DNA from: Alphaproteobacteria bacterium
GTDB lineage: Bacteria > Pseudomonadota > Alphaproteobacteria > Caulobacterales > Hyphomonadaceae
NCBI GenBank assembly: GCA_018830285.1
Contig: JAHJSB010000029.1
Coordinates: forward strand, 79,071-143,070
Reading direction: 5' to 3'
Length of the DNA stretch: 64,000 nucleotides
Every line of letters begins with the position of its first letter. The first letter of the stretch is position 1. Positions 1 through 9,385 of this stretch are shown here, piece after piece. A program made the translations under genes and the position numbers. Under the pieces are notes generated by a model that was not told where the DNA came from, ran no database searches, and saw only the letters and a program-made list of their open reading frames with translations.

Positions 1-1
1 C

Positions 2-1114
2 GCGGAAGCGCAGGCGGCCAGGCGGCCCGTGATTGCCTATGACTGGGGCGCGGTTCCAGAACTGGTAAGCCACGCAGAGACAGGTTTCCTTGCACCTTAT
101 CGCGATATCGACGCTGTGTGCGGATATATCAAAGCGATGTGCGAGAACCCAGGAATGATATCGGTCATGGGCGAGACTGGCCGGGCCAGCATGGTGGCTC
201 ACTACACGCCGCCTGTCCTGGTCGACGGATTGTGGCGGGTTCTCGAAGCCACTTTGAAAAGGCCCGTCGGCTTGCTTGAGGCGGTGCGACGCGTGACGAT
301 CATCGTTCCTGTCTACAATGCCTTCGACGCGACGAAAGCGTGCCTGGAATCCCTTCAGGCTCAGGACGACCATCCCGTCGCCACGCGTATCCTCATGCTC
401 AATGACGCCAGTACCGATTCACGCATCGCTCCCTTGCTGGAGACGTTTTCGAACCTGCCGAATTTTCACCTGCAGGCAAATGAGCACAATTGCGGTTACA
501 CCCGGACGATCAATATCGGCATCGACTGGGCGAACGGGGACGACGTCGTTCTTCTCAACAGCGACACCGTAGTTACCAGCGGTTGGCTCACGGGCCTCAT
601 GCGTGCGGCCTATTCGGGCGTCACCGTCGCGACGGCGACGGCCATGAGCGACAATGCGGGTGCGTTCTCGTTTCCTGCCCATAACGCACACAACCCGAAG
701 CCTTCTGATGTCTCCTTTGACGACTTTGCGGGTGCGATCATTGCGCAAACGACAAAATTGTCTCCGGTCAATGTCCCGACCGGATCCGGGTTCTGCATGT
801 ATATTCGACGCGACGCGCTGGACGAAATCGGCGCATTTGATGAAGACGCCTTCCCCAGGGGCTATGGTGAGGAGAATGATTTCTGCATGCGGGCCGTCAA
901 GACAGGGTTGCGCAACGTGATCTCTCCGTACGCCTATGTTTTCCATGTGCGCAGCGCCAGCTTTGGCAAGGAGAAGGAAACCCTTATCAAGGGCGCCGTC
1001 GATACGGTCACGGCGCGTTACCCGGAATATGCGCGCCTTGTGAAAGAGGCATTTGATTCTGCAGAAATGGGGGCGCTGCGACACGCATCCCGTGAGGCTG
1101 TTGAACAACTCTGA
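2..1114 (+). CDS. Two-domain glycosyltransferase (GT4 C-terminus + GT2), 5' end outside window
   Basis: The reading frame is open to the left edge, so the gene is truncated by the window. The first ~80 codons read as the end of a GT4 (GT-B) enzyme, with an E-A-x-A-A-R-R-P-V-I-A segment just before a GAVPELV stretch, the usual donor-binding region. A GT2 (GT-A) domain follows from about codon 90: start VTIIVPVYN, LNDAST, a DxD-like LNSDT, and an acceptor-side GEENDFCMRA motif typical of rhamnosyltransferase-like GT2 enzymes. Two transferases in one chain suggest successive sugar additions during surface polysaccharide assembly. It overlaps or abuts the next methyltransferase gene. The specific sugars cannot be read from sequence. 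Confidence 0.88.
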   Translation, partial: AEAQAARRPVIAYDWGAVPELVSHAETGFLAPYRDIDAVCGYIKAMCENPGMISVMGETGRASMVAHYTPPVLVDGLWRVLEATLKRPVGLLEAVRRVTIIVPVYNAFDATKACLESLQAQDDHPVATRILMLNDASTDSRIAPLLETFSNLPNFHLQANEHNCGYTRTINIGIDWANGDDVVLLNSDTVVTSGWLTGLMRAAYSGVTVATATAMSDNAGAFSFPAHNAHNPKPSDVSFDDFAGAIIAQTTKLSPVNVPTGSGFCMYIRRDALDEIGAFDEDAFPRGYGEENDFCMRAVKTGLRNVISPYAYVFHVRSASFGKEKETLIKGAVDTVTARYPEYARLVKEAFDSAEMGALRHASREAVEQL

Positions 1115-1133
1115 CGATGAACAGGATACTAAA

Positions 1134-1877
1134 TTGGCCGATGATTATCTTCTGACCTATGAAGGCGACTGCCCGATTTGCGAAGCGCCAACGACTTTCG
1201 TTTCGAAGGACCGCTGGCTTCGCGGCGGTTTGACCTGCCGGTCGTGCACCAATGGGTCGGTTCCACGCGAACGGGCTCTGGCCCATGTGCTCAATCGTGT
1301 GCGCCCGGACTGGCGCGATCTTACCATCCATGAATCATCGCCAGCAAGCCGCGGCATCTCCCTGAAGATGAGCGACCAGTGCAGGAACTATACCGGGTCG
1401 CACTATTATCCCGACAAGCCTTTCGGCGAGATGGTCGACGGCTTTCGAAACGAGTCGCTCGATGAGCAGACGTTTGCTGACGAGTCCTTTGACCTTGTCG
1501 TGACCCTTGATGTGTTTGAACACGTCTTCCAGCCCGGGAAAATGATCAAGGAAATCTACCGAACGCTCAAGCCAGGGGGGCTCTACCTGTGCACGTTCCC
1601 AATCCGCAAGCATCAGGTGACGTCTCACAGGCCACGCGTGCGCAAGGAGGCGGACGGCTCGCTGACGCATCTCGACACGGTCGAAATACACGGAAATCCC
1701 GTGAGCGGTGACGGCGCTCTTGTGACCTTCGATTATGGGTATGATATCCACAACATGCTGGCATACTGGGTGCCCTTCGAAGTCGAGATATCCAGGTTCA
1801 ACATCAGACGCCTTGGGATACTTGGTGAGTACACAGAGGTTATCACCTGTGAAAAGCCGAAGGGAGAGGCGCGCTGA
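1134..1877 (+). CDS. SAM-dependent methyltransferase with N-terminal zinc ribbon
   Basis: Class I methyltransferase, probably acting on a sugar or glycan in the polysaccharide cluster. An N-terminal CPIC...CRSC pair of cysteine knuckles looks like a zinc ribbon. The core follows with FDLVVTLDVFEHV (end of motif II region) and LKPGGLYLCTFP (motif III), as in Methyltransf_11 proteins. The frame is open upstream to 1053, but I chose the TTG at 1134 because AGGA lies about 7 bases before it and upstream codons overlap the previous gene; GTG at 1092 and TTG at 1053 are alternatives. Its stop overlaps the start of the next methyltransferase (ATGA), so the two are probably co-translated. Confidence 0.8.
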   Translation: MADDYLLTYEGDCPICEAPTTFVSKDRWLRGGLTCRSCTNGSVPRERALAHVLNRVRPDWRDLTIHESSPASRGISLKMSDQCRNYTGSHYYPDKPFGEMVDGFRNESLDEQTFADESFDLVVTLDVFEHVFQPGKMIKEIYRTLKPGGLYLCTFPIRKHQVTSHRPRVRKEADGSLTHLDTVEIHGNPVSGDGALVTFDYGYDIHNMLAYWVPFEVEISRFNIRRLGILGEYTEVITCEKPKGEAR

Positions 1878-2572
1878 TGAGCGTGAGGTGCAACCTCTGC
1901 GGATGCGAAGAATTCCGGGACATGGGCAACCGCAAGAATTGCATATGTACCAAGTGCGGATCTTACGAGCGCACGCGCGTGATGAAGCTTTTTCTCGATG
2001 CCCATAGCCATCTTGAGGGCGCTTCAATTTTCCACTTGGCTCCGGAGCGCGGACTATTTGCCCATCTGTCTAAAATTGCCGGAGAGTACGTCACGGGAGA
2101 TATTGATCTTGAGCGGTATTCTCACATCCCTGCAATCCAGAGGGTCGACCTGTGCGATCCAGAAACGTTCAGGAACCTTGGCCGCTTTGACTTGATCATT
2201 CACTCCCATGTCATCGAACATGTGCCATGCAACTACACGGCTGTATTGATCAACCTTCATCGTCTTCTGAAGCCAGGCGGCATTCATATGTTTGCCATGC
2301 CCATCTACGGATCTGCGTTTGAAGAAGACCTCAGGGAAATGAGTGAAGCGGAGAAAGAAAGGCGTTTCGGACAGTACGACCATTGCCGGAAGTTCTCGCC
2401 GGTCGATCTTGATCGCACGCTCGGTGCAATTTTCCCAATACCGCACGAATACAACCTTCTAGACCATTTTTCGGAGTCGACACTTGACGAAGCCAACATT
2501 CCCAGTATCGCCAGGCAGGGTTACACAGGTCATTCAGTCTTTCGAATTCCGGACGTCGCTCTGCGGCTTTGA
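1877..2572 (+). CDS. SAM-dependent methyltransferase with N-terminal zinc ribbon (second of pair)
   Basis: A second methyltransferase of 231 residues, again opening with a CNLCG ... CTKCG zinc-ribbon-like module. The core has FDLIIHSHVIEHV and LKPGGIHMFAMP, matching the late motifs of class I methyltransferases; the glycine-rich SAM loop is weak (HLAPERGLFAHL). ATG overlaps the previous stop (ATGA at 1874-1878 region). It ends 23 bases before the convergent WbsX-type gene. Two zinc-ribbon methyltransferases in tandem are known from O-antigen and glycopeptide clusters, where they methylate sugars. The substrate here is unknown. Confidence 0.83.
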   Translation: MSVRCNLCGCEEFRDMGNRKNCICTKCGSYERTRVMKLFLDAHSHLEGASIFHLAPERGLFAHLSKIAGEYVTGDIDLERYSHIPAIQRVDLCDPETFRNLGRFDLIIHSHVIEHVPCNYTAVLINLHRLLKPGGIHMFAMPIYGSAFEEDLREMSEAEKERRFGQYDHCRKFSPVDLDRTLGAIFPIPHEYNLLDHFSESTLDEANIPSIARQGYTGHSVFRIPDVALRL

Positions 2573-2595
2573 GAACACGCTGCCACAGGCAGATC

Positions 2596-5500
2596 TCAGT
2601 CGTCATCCATCCGTTGCGTGAGTGCAGCCAAATAGTCTTTCGCCTTCTGTGTGAACGCTGCAGGCACATCGACGATCTCAGAGACTCTTTTCTGCATCCG
2701 CTGGATCTCCTCCCATTCCTGCCGCCCAAACCTTGAAATCGTGACGCTTTGTCCATGACGCCGATGATAGTTGAGCGGACGCGGGTCAAACGCGACGCGG
2801 CCCATCGTGGCCAGATGCATGTAGACGCACCAATCCCCGGCCACGCGATAGGTCGAAATTTCTTCAAAATGAGACGTCAGGACCTGCGCCAGGGCGGCGC
2901 GGCGAAACACGACGCCACTCACATTCGGAAGCGTGTTCTTGACGGACAGCCCTTCTGCAAGCTCGCTCAGACCCTCCGTTACAAAAGGCCGTCGCCACCG
3001 ATCACGATCCACGTCGCTTACATAGTCGAGATAATCGGGACAAAGTATCGCGCCATCAGCGTTGACCTGATTGGATTGTGTAAATGAGACGACCACCTGC
3101 TGGTCGTCGAAGGCTTGTGCTGCCACCTCAATGAAATTGCTTGCCGCCCAGTCATCCGCCTCGGCGATCCAGACAAGATCCCCCTGAGCAAGACCTACTC
3201 CCTTCTTCCATTGCGCAAAGACCGATCCGGAATTGGCATCATTCCTGATAATCCTGCATCGGATCGAGCAATTGTGCAGGTAGCGGCGCGCTATCTCCAG
3301 GCTGTCATCATCAGAAGCATCATCCAGGACGATGATTTCCCAAACAGGCATGCTTTGGTTCAAGATCGTCGCAAGGCGCTGGGGAAGGAAGCGCGCATAG
3401 TTGAAACTCGGGACGATCACCGACACTTTCGGAATGGGCTCACCGAGCAATCGCAGGATATCACCAACAAAACTCTTGAAACCAAATCTCTCTCGCACCA
3501 CGTCCAGCCCCGCCTCTGCGGCTTTCCTCACTTCGCACTGGTCAGACAAGAATTCAGTCAGCGCCAGTGCGAATGCCGCGGCGTCACTGCTCGCCAGCAC
3601 ACGGACAGCGCCAGTCGGCTGAAGGTCCTCTATCCCTGTGGCACCAGCGACGACGAATGCTGGCGTACCTGCAGAAAGTGCCTCCAGCACAGTTGAAGGA
3701 TACGGATCCTCGCGAGACGTCAGTGCGTAGGCGCATGCGGCAGCGTAAAAGATGGATGTATCGTTGCGAAATCCGATCAGGTGAACCTGACCGGACACAT
3801 CGGGCGATCTGTCAATAATGTTGCGACACGCCTTCAACATGCCGCTGTCGACATCACCCACCCATATGAAATGCAGTGACGGATCCTCGCGGGCTGCAGC
3901 GACTGCCCACTGGCAGAACAGGTCGACACCCTTGCGCCGATCCCCGAAACCGACCCCGATCACGAAGTTCGCGTTCTCATCGACGTTCATATCCGCGCAG
4001 ATCCTTGTCCGCGCGCGTTCCTTGTCATCGAAACCCAGAACGCCTTCACGCTTGTACAGGCCTTGCGGAAGAATTTTCGGATTGCGCCATGCGTGGCCAA
4101 GGATGTTCGATGCCGTGCGATCCCTGACCATTTCAGTGGCGAAAACGGTAACGCCCGCGAACTGGTCAAGTGCCAGCATGCCGTCGCGCAGCTTCATCTT
4201 CTTGGCGATGTCAGGCATCTCGTGGACGAGACCGACTGAGGCGATCCCGACCGCGTCCATATATGGCGCGATCCAACCCGATGCGGACGAATTGATGACG
4301 GCGTGGCAAAAGCCCTCGTCCCGAAGCCCGGCCAGCTGCTCAAGAATCCCATCGCGCGACTGGCGCTTTTCGCTCAGCTCGAGGATCCGCCCATAGGTTC
4401 GAAAGTTTGGACCGAGATCCCCCTCGCCCGATGTGATCGTTATGACGTCATAGCCAAAGTCTTTTCTCAGAGAGCGTACAAAGCTCAGGGACAGGTATTG
4501 CGCCCCATTCCTGTGCAGATCATGAACCATCACGATTATCTTGCGTGACACGGGCACTTCGACCGGACGCTCGAGCGGAACAAGCTCAGAAGGCTCGACA
4601 AGCATTTCGCCTGGGCCTGCCAATAAAGCGCGCCGGGTTGCTGCCAGCCAGGCGTAACCCTGGGCGACGTCCGGTTCGAGATAGCAGCCTTCTGCCCACT
4701 CATTCCACGCATTGATAAAGACCAGCCGCTCATCGAATGGGGTCTGGCGCGCCGCGGTATGTGTTGCCGCCTGCTTCAGCCACAGCTCGTAGGCCTCAGG
4801 CGAACTTCCAAGCAGGATCGTACCTGCATTCATCCGGCGGGGTGTATTGTCCCATTGCGGCGTGACCCCATGAAAGAGGGTGTAGTCTTTCTCAACCGGA
4901 TGTCCCTCGAAGCCACGGTTCAGGCTTTTCCAGTCATATATCCGGCAATTGAACTGGTCTGACGTAGGCGCAACCACATTGTCCTGAGGCTCCAGTCCCA
5001 TATTGTTGGGCGGAAACTCAATCGCGGAATCAAAGCCGTATTCAGCAGGGTCTGCGGTATCGAAGGATTGCGTATAGGCAAGATGGATCTCGCCTATGCC
5101 ATTGTCACGGCACCATTGCCTCCAGCGCAGAGCCGTTGCCCTGGCATCCGGCAAAAGACCGGGCCGGTAGACAATTACCAGGGGCCGTAAGCCAATGCGA
5201 ATATATTTCGCATTCTTCAGGTATTCCGACAAATGACGAATGATGGCCAGGTCATCTTCTTCTGAGTGATCTTGAGCGATCAGGACATCATCGTCACGAC
5301 CATCCCAGCGCCGGCTCCAGTTCTCGTTGGCCCAGCACAGGCAGAAAGGGAACTTGACCGACGGGTCATCTGCGTAGGCCCTTACCGGCGTCTCGAGCAA
5401 TCGCTTGCCGGCAAACCAGTAGAAATAGAAGCAAAAGCCCGACAGCCCGTACTGACTTGCAAGCGCTGCCTGGCGCCGGCGAATGGCTGGGTTTTCGACC

Positions 5501-6066
5501 AGGTCATAATAGCCGAGTTCTCCTGGAACCCGTGGTTGCGCATGGCCTTCGAATTGCGGCTGGCTTCGGCGAACATTCGTCCATTCGGTAAAACCCTTCC
5601 CCCACCAACGATCATTTTCCGCAATAGGATGAAACTGTGGGAGATAGAATGCGATGGCCCTGGCCAGCAGCCTTGGCGGACGGCCGAGCGCTGACAATTC
5701 CTGATAGGTGCCTGACTGATGCGCATGGTCAGCCCTGTTCTTCAGGTCTTCGATATAGGCCTGGAACCGGTCCGTTTGCGCTTTCCAGTTCCTGTAGGTC
5801 GCGCTCCAGCTCACGGCCCATGACGCCCGGCGAAAGACGATTCCGACCATCTGGTCCTTGGCCCGCTCCGAAAGGGGGGCCTTGTGCCACACAGTCCTCA
5901 AGAACCGGGACAACCAGCGCCGGACAACTCGGATTTGCTCGTTCCGCAATTCGGTATCACTCCCAGACTTGCCCAGACGCCGACATGTTTTTTCCAAGTC
6001 CACCATGCACACAACGGGCGTCAGGGGTACGCATTTTCCACTCCCACTATCGCGCGACCGCTTCAA
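2596..6066 (-). CDS. Three-domain glycan enzyme: WbsX-like (GH99-like) + GT4 + GT2
   Basis: A 1156-residue chain. Around residues 130-480 it has a WbsX/GH99-like domain, with FYLPQFHPI, WWGKGFTEWTNV and FINAWNEWAEG, all hallmarks of that family in polysaccharide loci. Residues ~505-870 are a GT-B GT4 domain (MVHDLHRNGAQ; VGVGFGDRRKGVDLF; SREDPYPSTVLEALSAGTP). From ~880 a GT2 domain starts (PKVSVIVPSFNYARFL; LDDASDDDS; AEADDWA). The N-terminus is uncertain: the longest frame begins with TTG at 6066; an ATG near 5853 preceded by AAGGA is an alternative that trims about 70 residues with no domain. It is divergent from the GT8-like gene. It probably builds part of an O-antigen, capsule or exopolysaccharide; substrates are unknown. 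Confidence 0.88.
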   Translation of the reverse strand: MKRSRDSGSGKCVPLTPVVCMVDLEKTCRRLGKSGSDTELRNEQIRVVRRWLSRFLRTVWHKAPLSERAKDQMVGIVFRRASWAVSWSATYRNWKAQTDRFQAYIEDLKNRADHAHQSGTYQELSALGRPPRLLARAIAFYLPQFHPIAENDRWWGKGFTEWTNVRRSQPQFEGHAQPRVPGELGYYDLVENPAIRRRQAALASQYGLSGFCFYFYWFAGKRLLETPVRAYADDPSVKFPFCLCWANENWSRRWDGRDDDVLIAQDHSEEDDLAIIRHLSEYLKNAKYIRIGLRPLVIVYRPGLLPDARATALRWRQWCRDNGIGEIHLAYTQSFDTADPAEYGFDSAIEFPPNNMGLEPQDNVVAPTSDQFNCRIYDWKSLNRGFEGHPVEKDYTLFHGVTPQWDNTPRRMNAGTILLGSSPEAYELWLKQAATHTAARQTPFDERLVFINAWNEWAEGCYLEPDVAQGYAWLAATRRALLAGPGEMLVEPSELVPLERPVEVPVSRKIIVMVHDLHRNGAQYLSLSFVRSLRKDFGYDVITITSGEGDLGPNFRTYGRILELSEKRQSRDGILEQLAGLRDEGFCHAVINSSASGWIAPYMDAVGIASVGLVHEMPDIAKKMKLRDGMLALDQFAGVTVFATEMVRDRTASNILGHAWRNPKILPQGLYKREGVLGFDDKERARTRICADMNVDENANFVIGVGFGDRRKGVDLFCQWAVAAAREDPSLHFIWVGDVDSGMLKACRNIIDRSPDVSGQVHLIGFRNDTSIFYAAACAYALTSREDPYPSTVLEALSAGTPAFVVAGATGIEDLQPTGAVRVLASSDAAAFALALTEFLSDQCEVRKAAEAGLDVVRERFGFKSFVGDILRLLGEPIPKVSVIVPSFNYARFLPQRLATILNQSMPVWEIIVLDDASDDDSLEIARRYLHNCSIRCRIIRNDANSGSVFAQWKKGVGLAQGDLVWIAEADDWAASNFIEVAAQAFDDQQVVVSFTQSNQVNADGAILCPDYLDYVSDVDRDRWRRPFVTEGLSELAEGLSVKNTLPNVSGVVFRRAALAQVLTSHFEEISTYRVAGDWCVYMHLATMGRVAFDPRPLNYHRRHGQSVTISRFGRQEWEEIQRMQKRVSEIVDVPAAFTQKAKDYLAALTQRMDDD

Positions 6067-6116
6067 GCGCCATGGTCACATGGCATGGGTTGGAACTTGC
6101 CATTCAGCAGTGCTAG

Positions 6117-7406
6117 ATGCGCGCGATGAAAACAGCCTTTTTCACTATATGTTCCAGAAATTACCTGGCTTACGCCCTGACGCTGCGTGAGAGCCTCCTC
6201 GCGGCCGAGCCGGACCATGAGCTTGTCATATTCCTGGCCGACGAGGCGGTTGGCTCCAATGCGCTGGAAGGTATCGAAACGATCGCCGTTGCAGCGCTCG
6301 GCCGCCCTGAAATTGCGTCCATGGCACTGAGATATTCGATCATGGAGTTCAACACCGCGATCAAGCCCTTCTGCTTCCAGCATCTGTTCAGCAAGATGGA
6401 TTTCGAGGCCGCCATATACCTTGATCCTGATATTGCGGTCTTCGGTCCGCTGTCGCAGGTTCACGACGCCCTGCAGGCTGGGGCGTCGTGCATTCTTACG
6501 CCGCATATCCTTGAGCCGCTGGCGGATGAATGCTCGCCGTCGGACATGGACATCTTGAAGTGCGGCACCTTCAATCTGGGTTTCGCAGCCTTCGCCAGGA
6601 CACCCGAAGCCGAAGACTTCCTTTCATGGTGGGCTAGGCGATTGATCGAGCATTGCTTCTCAGACATTGAACACGGCCTGTTTGTCGACCAGAAGTTTGT
6701 CGAGTTTGCGCCGAGTTTCATCGGCGCGCTCCAGGTGCTGCGCGATCCAGGCTATAATGTTGCTTACTGGAATCTCGCGCATCGCAAAGTCGACAGGGCG
6801 GGTAATGCGTGGCAGGTCAATGGCCAGCCGCTCGTCTTTTTCCATTTCAGCGGGATCGCCCCTGGCAGGCCGGAATTGCTGTCAAAGCATCAGGATCGCT
6901 TTGGGTCGGCGAACGAGGCTGGCGCCCGGTTCCTGGTCGAGGCCTATCTCGGCAAACTGAATGAACATGGCCATGCGACCTGGTCGAAAGTCCCCTACGC
7001 TTTCAACGCCGGTCCCGATGGGCAGAAGATACCCGATACCCTCCGGCGCCACCTGGCTGTCAGGAACACGATCGACGCACCCCTCTCGCCATCTGATGTC
7101 GCCTACTGGAATACGCCATCCGAACGCGTGGACCAGGTCTCCGGAACCGTGATCACGCGTCTGATGCTGGCCATATACGAGTCCCGGCCCGACCTCAGGA
7201 CAGAATTTCCGCTTTCCAGAGCCGAGGGCCGGCGAAATTTCCACGCCTGGTTCCTGGCCTATGGCGCTGGAGAGTACGGTCTGCCAGACGTGTGGATCAA
7301 AGCAGCGCTTGCCCGCTCTGCGCTGCGATCACCTGCCATTTCCAGGCGGCTGGCCTGGCTGCGGTTCGCGCTTGCCAGGCTGAAGCGCCGCAGGCCGGGC
7401 GAATGA
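6117..7406 (+). CDS. GT8-like nucleotide-sugar transferase
   Basis: A 429-residue GT-A fold protein. It begins FFTICSRNYLAYALTLRESL, a common opening for this group, and has YLDPDIAVFGPL near residue 100, where DPD is the metal/nucleotide-sugar binding DxD. FNLGFAAF and a later VDQKFVEFAPSF segment also fit GT8-like enzymes. The last ~150 residues have no motif I can name. The start is the first ATG after a stop; a second ATG 9 bases downstream is equally possible, as neither has a clear Shine-Dalgarno. A hairpin with a short T run follows at 7467. Confidence 0.82.
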   Translation: MRAMKTAFFTICSRNYLAYALTLRESLLAAEPDHELVIFLADEAVGSNALEGIETIAVAALGRPEIASMALRYSIMEFNTAIKPFCFQHLFSKMDFEAAIYLDPDIAVFGPLSQVHDALQAGASCILTPHILEPLADECSPSDMDILKCGTFNLGFAAFARTPEAEDFLSWWARRLIEHCFSDIEHGLFVDQKFVEFAPSFIGALQVLRDPGYNVAYWNLAHRKVDRAGNAWQVNGQPLVFFHFSGIAPGRPELLSKHQDRFGSANEAGARFLVEAYLGKLNEHGHATWSKVPYAFNAGPDGQKIPDTLRRHLAVRNTIDAPLSPSDVAYWNTPSERVDQVSGTVITRLMLAIYESRPDLRTEFPLSRAEGRRNFHAWFLAYGAGEYGLPDVWIKAALARSALRSPAISRRLAWLRFALARLKRRRPGE

Positions 7407-7466
7407 TCTGGTCTGCAGCCTGGCAAGGCGCCTGCCCTGCCAACCTGCCACGGGCGACACGATGGG

Positions 7467-7486
7467 CCTCCCGAGCCGGGAGGTTT
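7467..7486 (+). terminator. Hairpin with short T run after the GT8-like gene
   Basis: CCTCCCG (7467-7473) pairs perfectly with CGGGAGG (7477-7483) across an AGC loop, followed by TTT. It lies between the GT8-like and GT2 genes in otherwise featureless sequence (7407-7646). The T run is short, so termination may be partial. Confidence 0.5.
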
Positions 7487-7646
7487 GCGGCGACAATCTC
7501 AGGATCGAAGGCTGGATGACAGCCCATCGCGATGGCTTTTGGCCGGTATGGCTGCCGTCGCCCCGAACACACGGGAGGCATGTCTTGCCGAGCCGTCCGC
7601 GCCAGGCCTTCGAACAATCGCATGGACGCTCTGGACGCAGGCTTCT

Positions 7647-8627
7647 GTGATAACTTATGAAGCCTTGGACGCGGAACAGGCAAGCACGTCACCAGCAGTG
7701 GAAACAGGAATGCCAAAAGTATCAGTGATTATCATCGCCTATAATATGGCGCGGGAAGTGCCAAGGACCGTGCAATCGTTCCTGCCGCCCTATCAGGAAA
7801 AACTTGAAGCGGGTGATGTCGAGATACTCGTGATGGAGAACGGCTCTTCCTCGCCGATCCCTGAGACCGTCCGGTCAGGCTGGCCGCCGGCGGTGCGATA
7901 CATAAATGTCCCCTCGCCGTCCGCGTCGCCTGCAGCTGCGCTCAATCTTGGTGTCGACATGGCAAGCGCGCCCGTCGTGGTGCCTGTCATAGATGGCGCG
8001 CGCATGGCATCTCCAGGCCTGCTCCATAACGGTCTGTCTGTGCTGCGCCAGGAGCCGGATGCGTTTGTCGGCACGACCGGATTTCATCTGGGATCCCAGC
8101 GGCAACCGATTGCGGTTCTGTCCGGATACAATCAACAGGTCGAAGACGAATTGCTCGCATCGATCGGCTGGCCGAAACAGGGCTATCGCCTGTTCGAGAT
8201 CTGCTCGCCCGGCGGATCGGCAGGTGGCGCCTGGTTCGGCGGAGCGTCGGAATCCAATGCTCCCCTCCTGCTCAAGGCACGCTATCTCGAACTTGGTGGC
8301 TTTGACCCGGCTTTCGACATCCCTGGCGGAGGCCTCGTCAACCTCGATTTCTACGAACGCGCCGTCACCTCCGGCAAGCCGTATTACATGCTGGTTGGCG
8401 AAGGCACTTTTCATCAGATCCATGGCGGCGTGACGACATCGAAATCTGTTCGCGAAGTCGAGGCCGATGGCCGAACGACATTCCAACGCTACACAGACCA
8501 ATATGAAGCCATCCGCTCGCGCCCCTGGAAAATCCCGCAAAGGCTGCCGATCCTCTATGGTATTCACCGGCCCCAATGCAGCAAGATTTCGCTGGCCGCA
8601 CTCAAATCCATCTCGGGCCTGGCTTGA
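7647..8627 (+). CDS. GT2 family glycosyltransferase
   Basis: A GT-A enzyme with MPKVSVIIIAYNMAREV at the start of the domain, VMENGSS in place of the common DDGSTD, and VPVIDGARM at the expected DxD site. The rest matches GT2 only loosely. The frame is open back to 7485 but those codons look non-coding. I chose GTG at 7647, with GCAGG about 5 bases before it; ATG at 7710, directly before the domain, is the alternative. It is likely to act with neighbouring transferases in surface glycan synthesis. The weak DxD region leaves open a divergent or inactive transferase. Confidence 0.75.
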   Translation: MITYEALDAEQASTSPAVETGMPKVSVIIIAYNMAREVPRTVQSFLPPYQEKLEAGDVEILVMENGSSSPIPETVRSGWPPAVRYINVPSPSASPAAALNLGVDMASAPVVVPVIDGARMASPGLLHNGLSVLRQEPDAFVGTTGFHLGSQRQPIAVLSGYNQQVEDELLASIGWPKQGYRLFEICSPGGSAGGAWFGGASESNAPLLLKARYLELGGFDPAFDIPGGGLVNLDFYERAVTSGKPYYMLVGEGTFHQIHGGVTTSKSVREVEADGRTTFQRYTDQYEAIRSRPWKIPQRLPILYGIHRPQCSKISLAALKSISGLA

Positions 8628-8662
8628 TTCCAGGAGTTGCGGCCGCCCGGACGATTGCATCG

Positions 8663-8697
8663 CTCGCCCGGGCGGGCAGATCCCGTCCGGGCGCGAG
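8663..8697. terminator. Strong GC hairpin between glycan and T2SS genes
   Basis: CTCGCCCGGGCGGG (8663-8676) can pair with the segment 8682-8697 across a CAGAT loop, with one small bulge and one mismatch. There is no T run. It lies after the GT2 gene and before gspH in a 230-base gap. It may end the glycan transcript. The gap also holds AGGAG followed by ATG CTC GGG TGA at 8739. Confidence 0.45.
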
Positions 8698-8860
8698 AGA
8701 CTTGGCCTTGTAATCATAACGCGGTAGGAGAAAGGTCAATGCTCGGGTGACAGCGTGCAAGCGTTCCTGCATTGGCTCATTCTGGAAAAAGCGTCATCGA
8801 CCTGAGGCGATCGCGCGTCGGAAACAGAGGCTGAAACGTCAAAAACACGGATCTTGTAGC

Positions 8861-9385
8861 GTGGCTGAAAAGAGAACTGACAGGCCTGGGCCCTGCAATG
8901 GACGACCTGACACGCGAGCAGGGGCTGCGCAGGTGCCGCAAGGGCGCGCTTTCATCCTGTCCTGCGGGATCAAGCCTGCCCAAACGCGCGGTACGGACGC
9001 CGGGTTCTCACTCCTGGAGATGACCGTGGCCCTCTTCCTGGGCGCCCTCTTGCTGACGCTGGTGGCCGAATCAGGCGTATCCATGCTTGATCGCTGGCAG
9101 CTGTCCATTGCCGAACGAAACCTGCGCAACCAGATCAGCGCGCTACCGCTGAAAGCGCATGCTTCGCGGCGGGCCTTTACCCTTGACCAGGCGATTGGAT
9201 CGGATGTCATACTGCCGGAAGGCTGGGCGATTTTGGCCGATGACGAAATATTCTATGCCGATTCCGGCATCTGCAGCGGTGGAGCCGTGGAAATCCGATC
9301 CCCGCAAGACCGGGTCTGGCGCTATCGCCTGGAAGCGCCGTTCTGCCGGGCTAGGTCAGGGTCGGGTGTGCCCCGGCAAGGCTGA
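8861..9385 (+). CDS. gspH: T2SS minor pseudopilin GspH
   Basis: A type II secretion pseudopilin with a prepilin cleavage site: DAG before FSLLEMTVALFLGALLLTL, with Glu at +5 of the mature protein and a long hydrophobic helix. The ~130-residue mature domain and the position next to other gsp genes favour GspH. The start is unclear: the frame is open to GTG 8747, and I chose GTG 8861, giving a leader of about 48 residues, longer than usual. The 3' end overlaps the convergent sulfotransferase gene by 35 bases. In T2SS, H sits in the pseudopilus between G and the I-J-K tip. Confidence 0.72.
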   Translation: MAEKRTDRPGPCNGRPDTRAGAAQVPQGRAFILSCGIKPAQTRGTDAGFSLLEMTVALFLGALLLTLVAESGVSMLDRWQLSIAERNLRNQISALPLKAHASRRAFTLDQAIGSDVILPEGWAILADDEIFYADSGICSGGAVEIRSPQDRVWRYRLEAPFCRARSGSGVPRQG

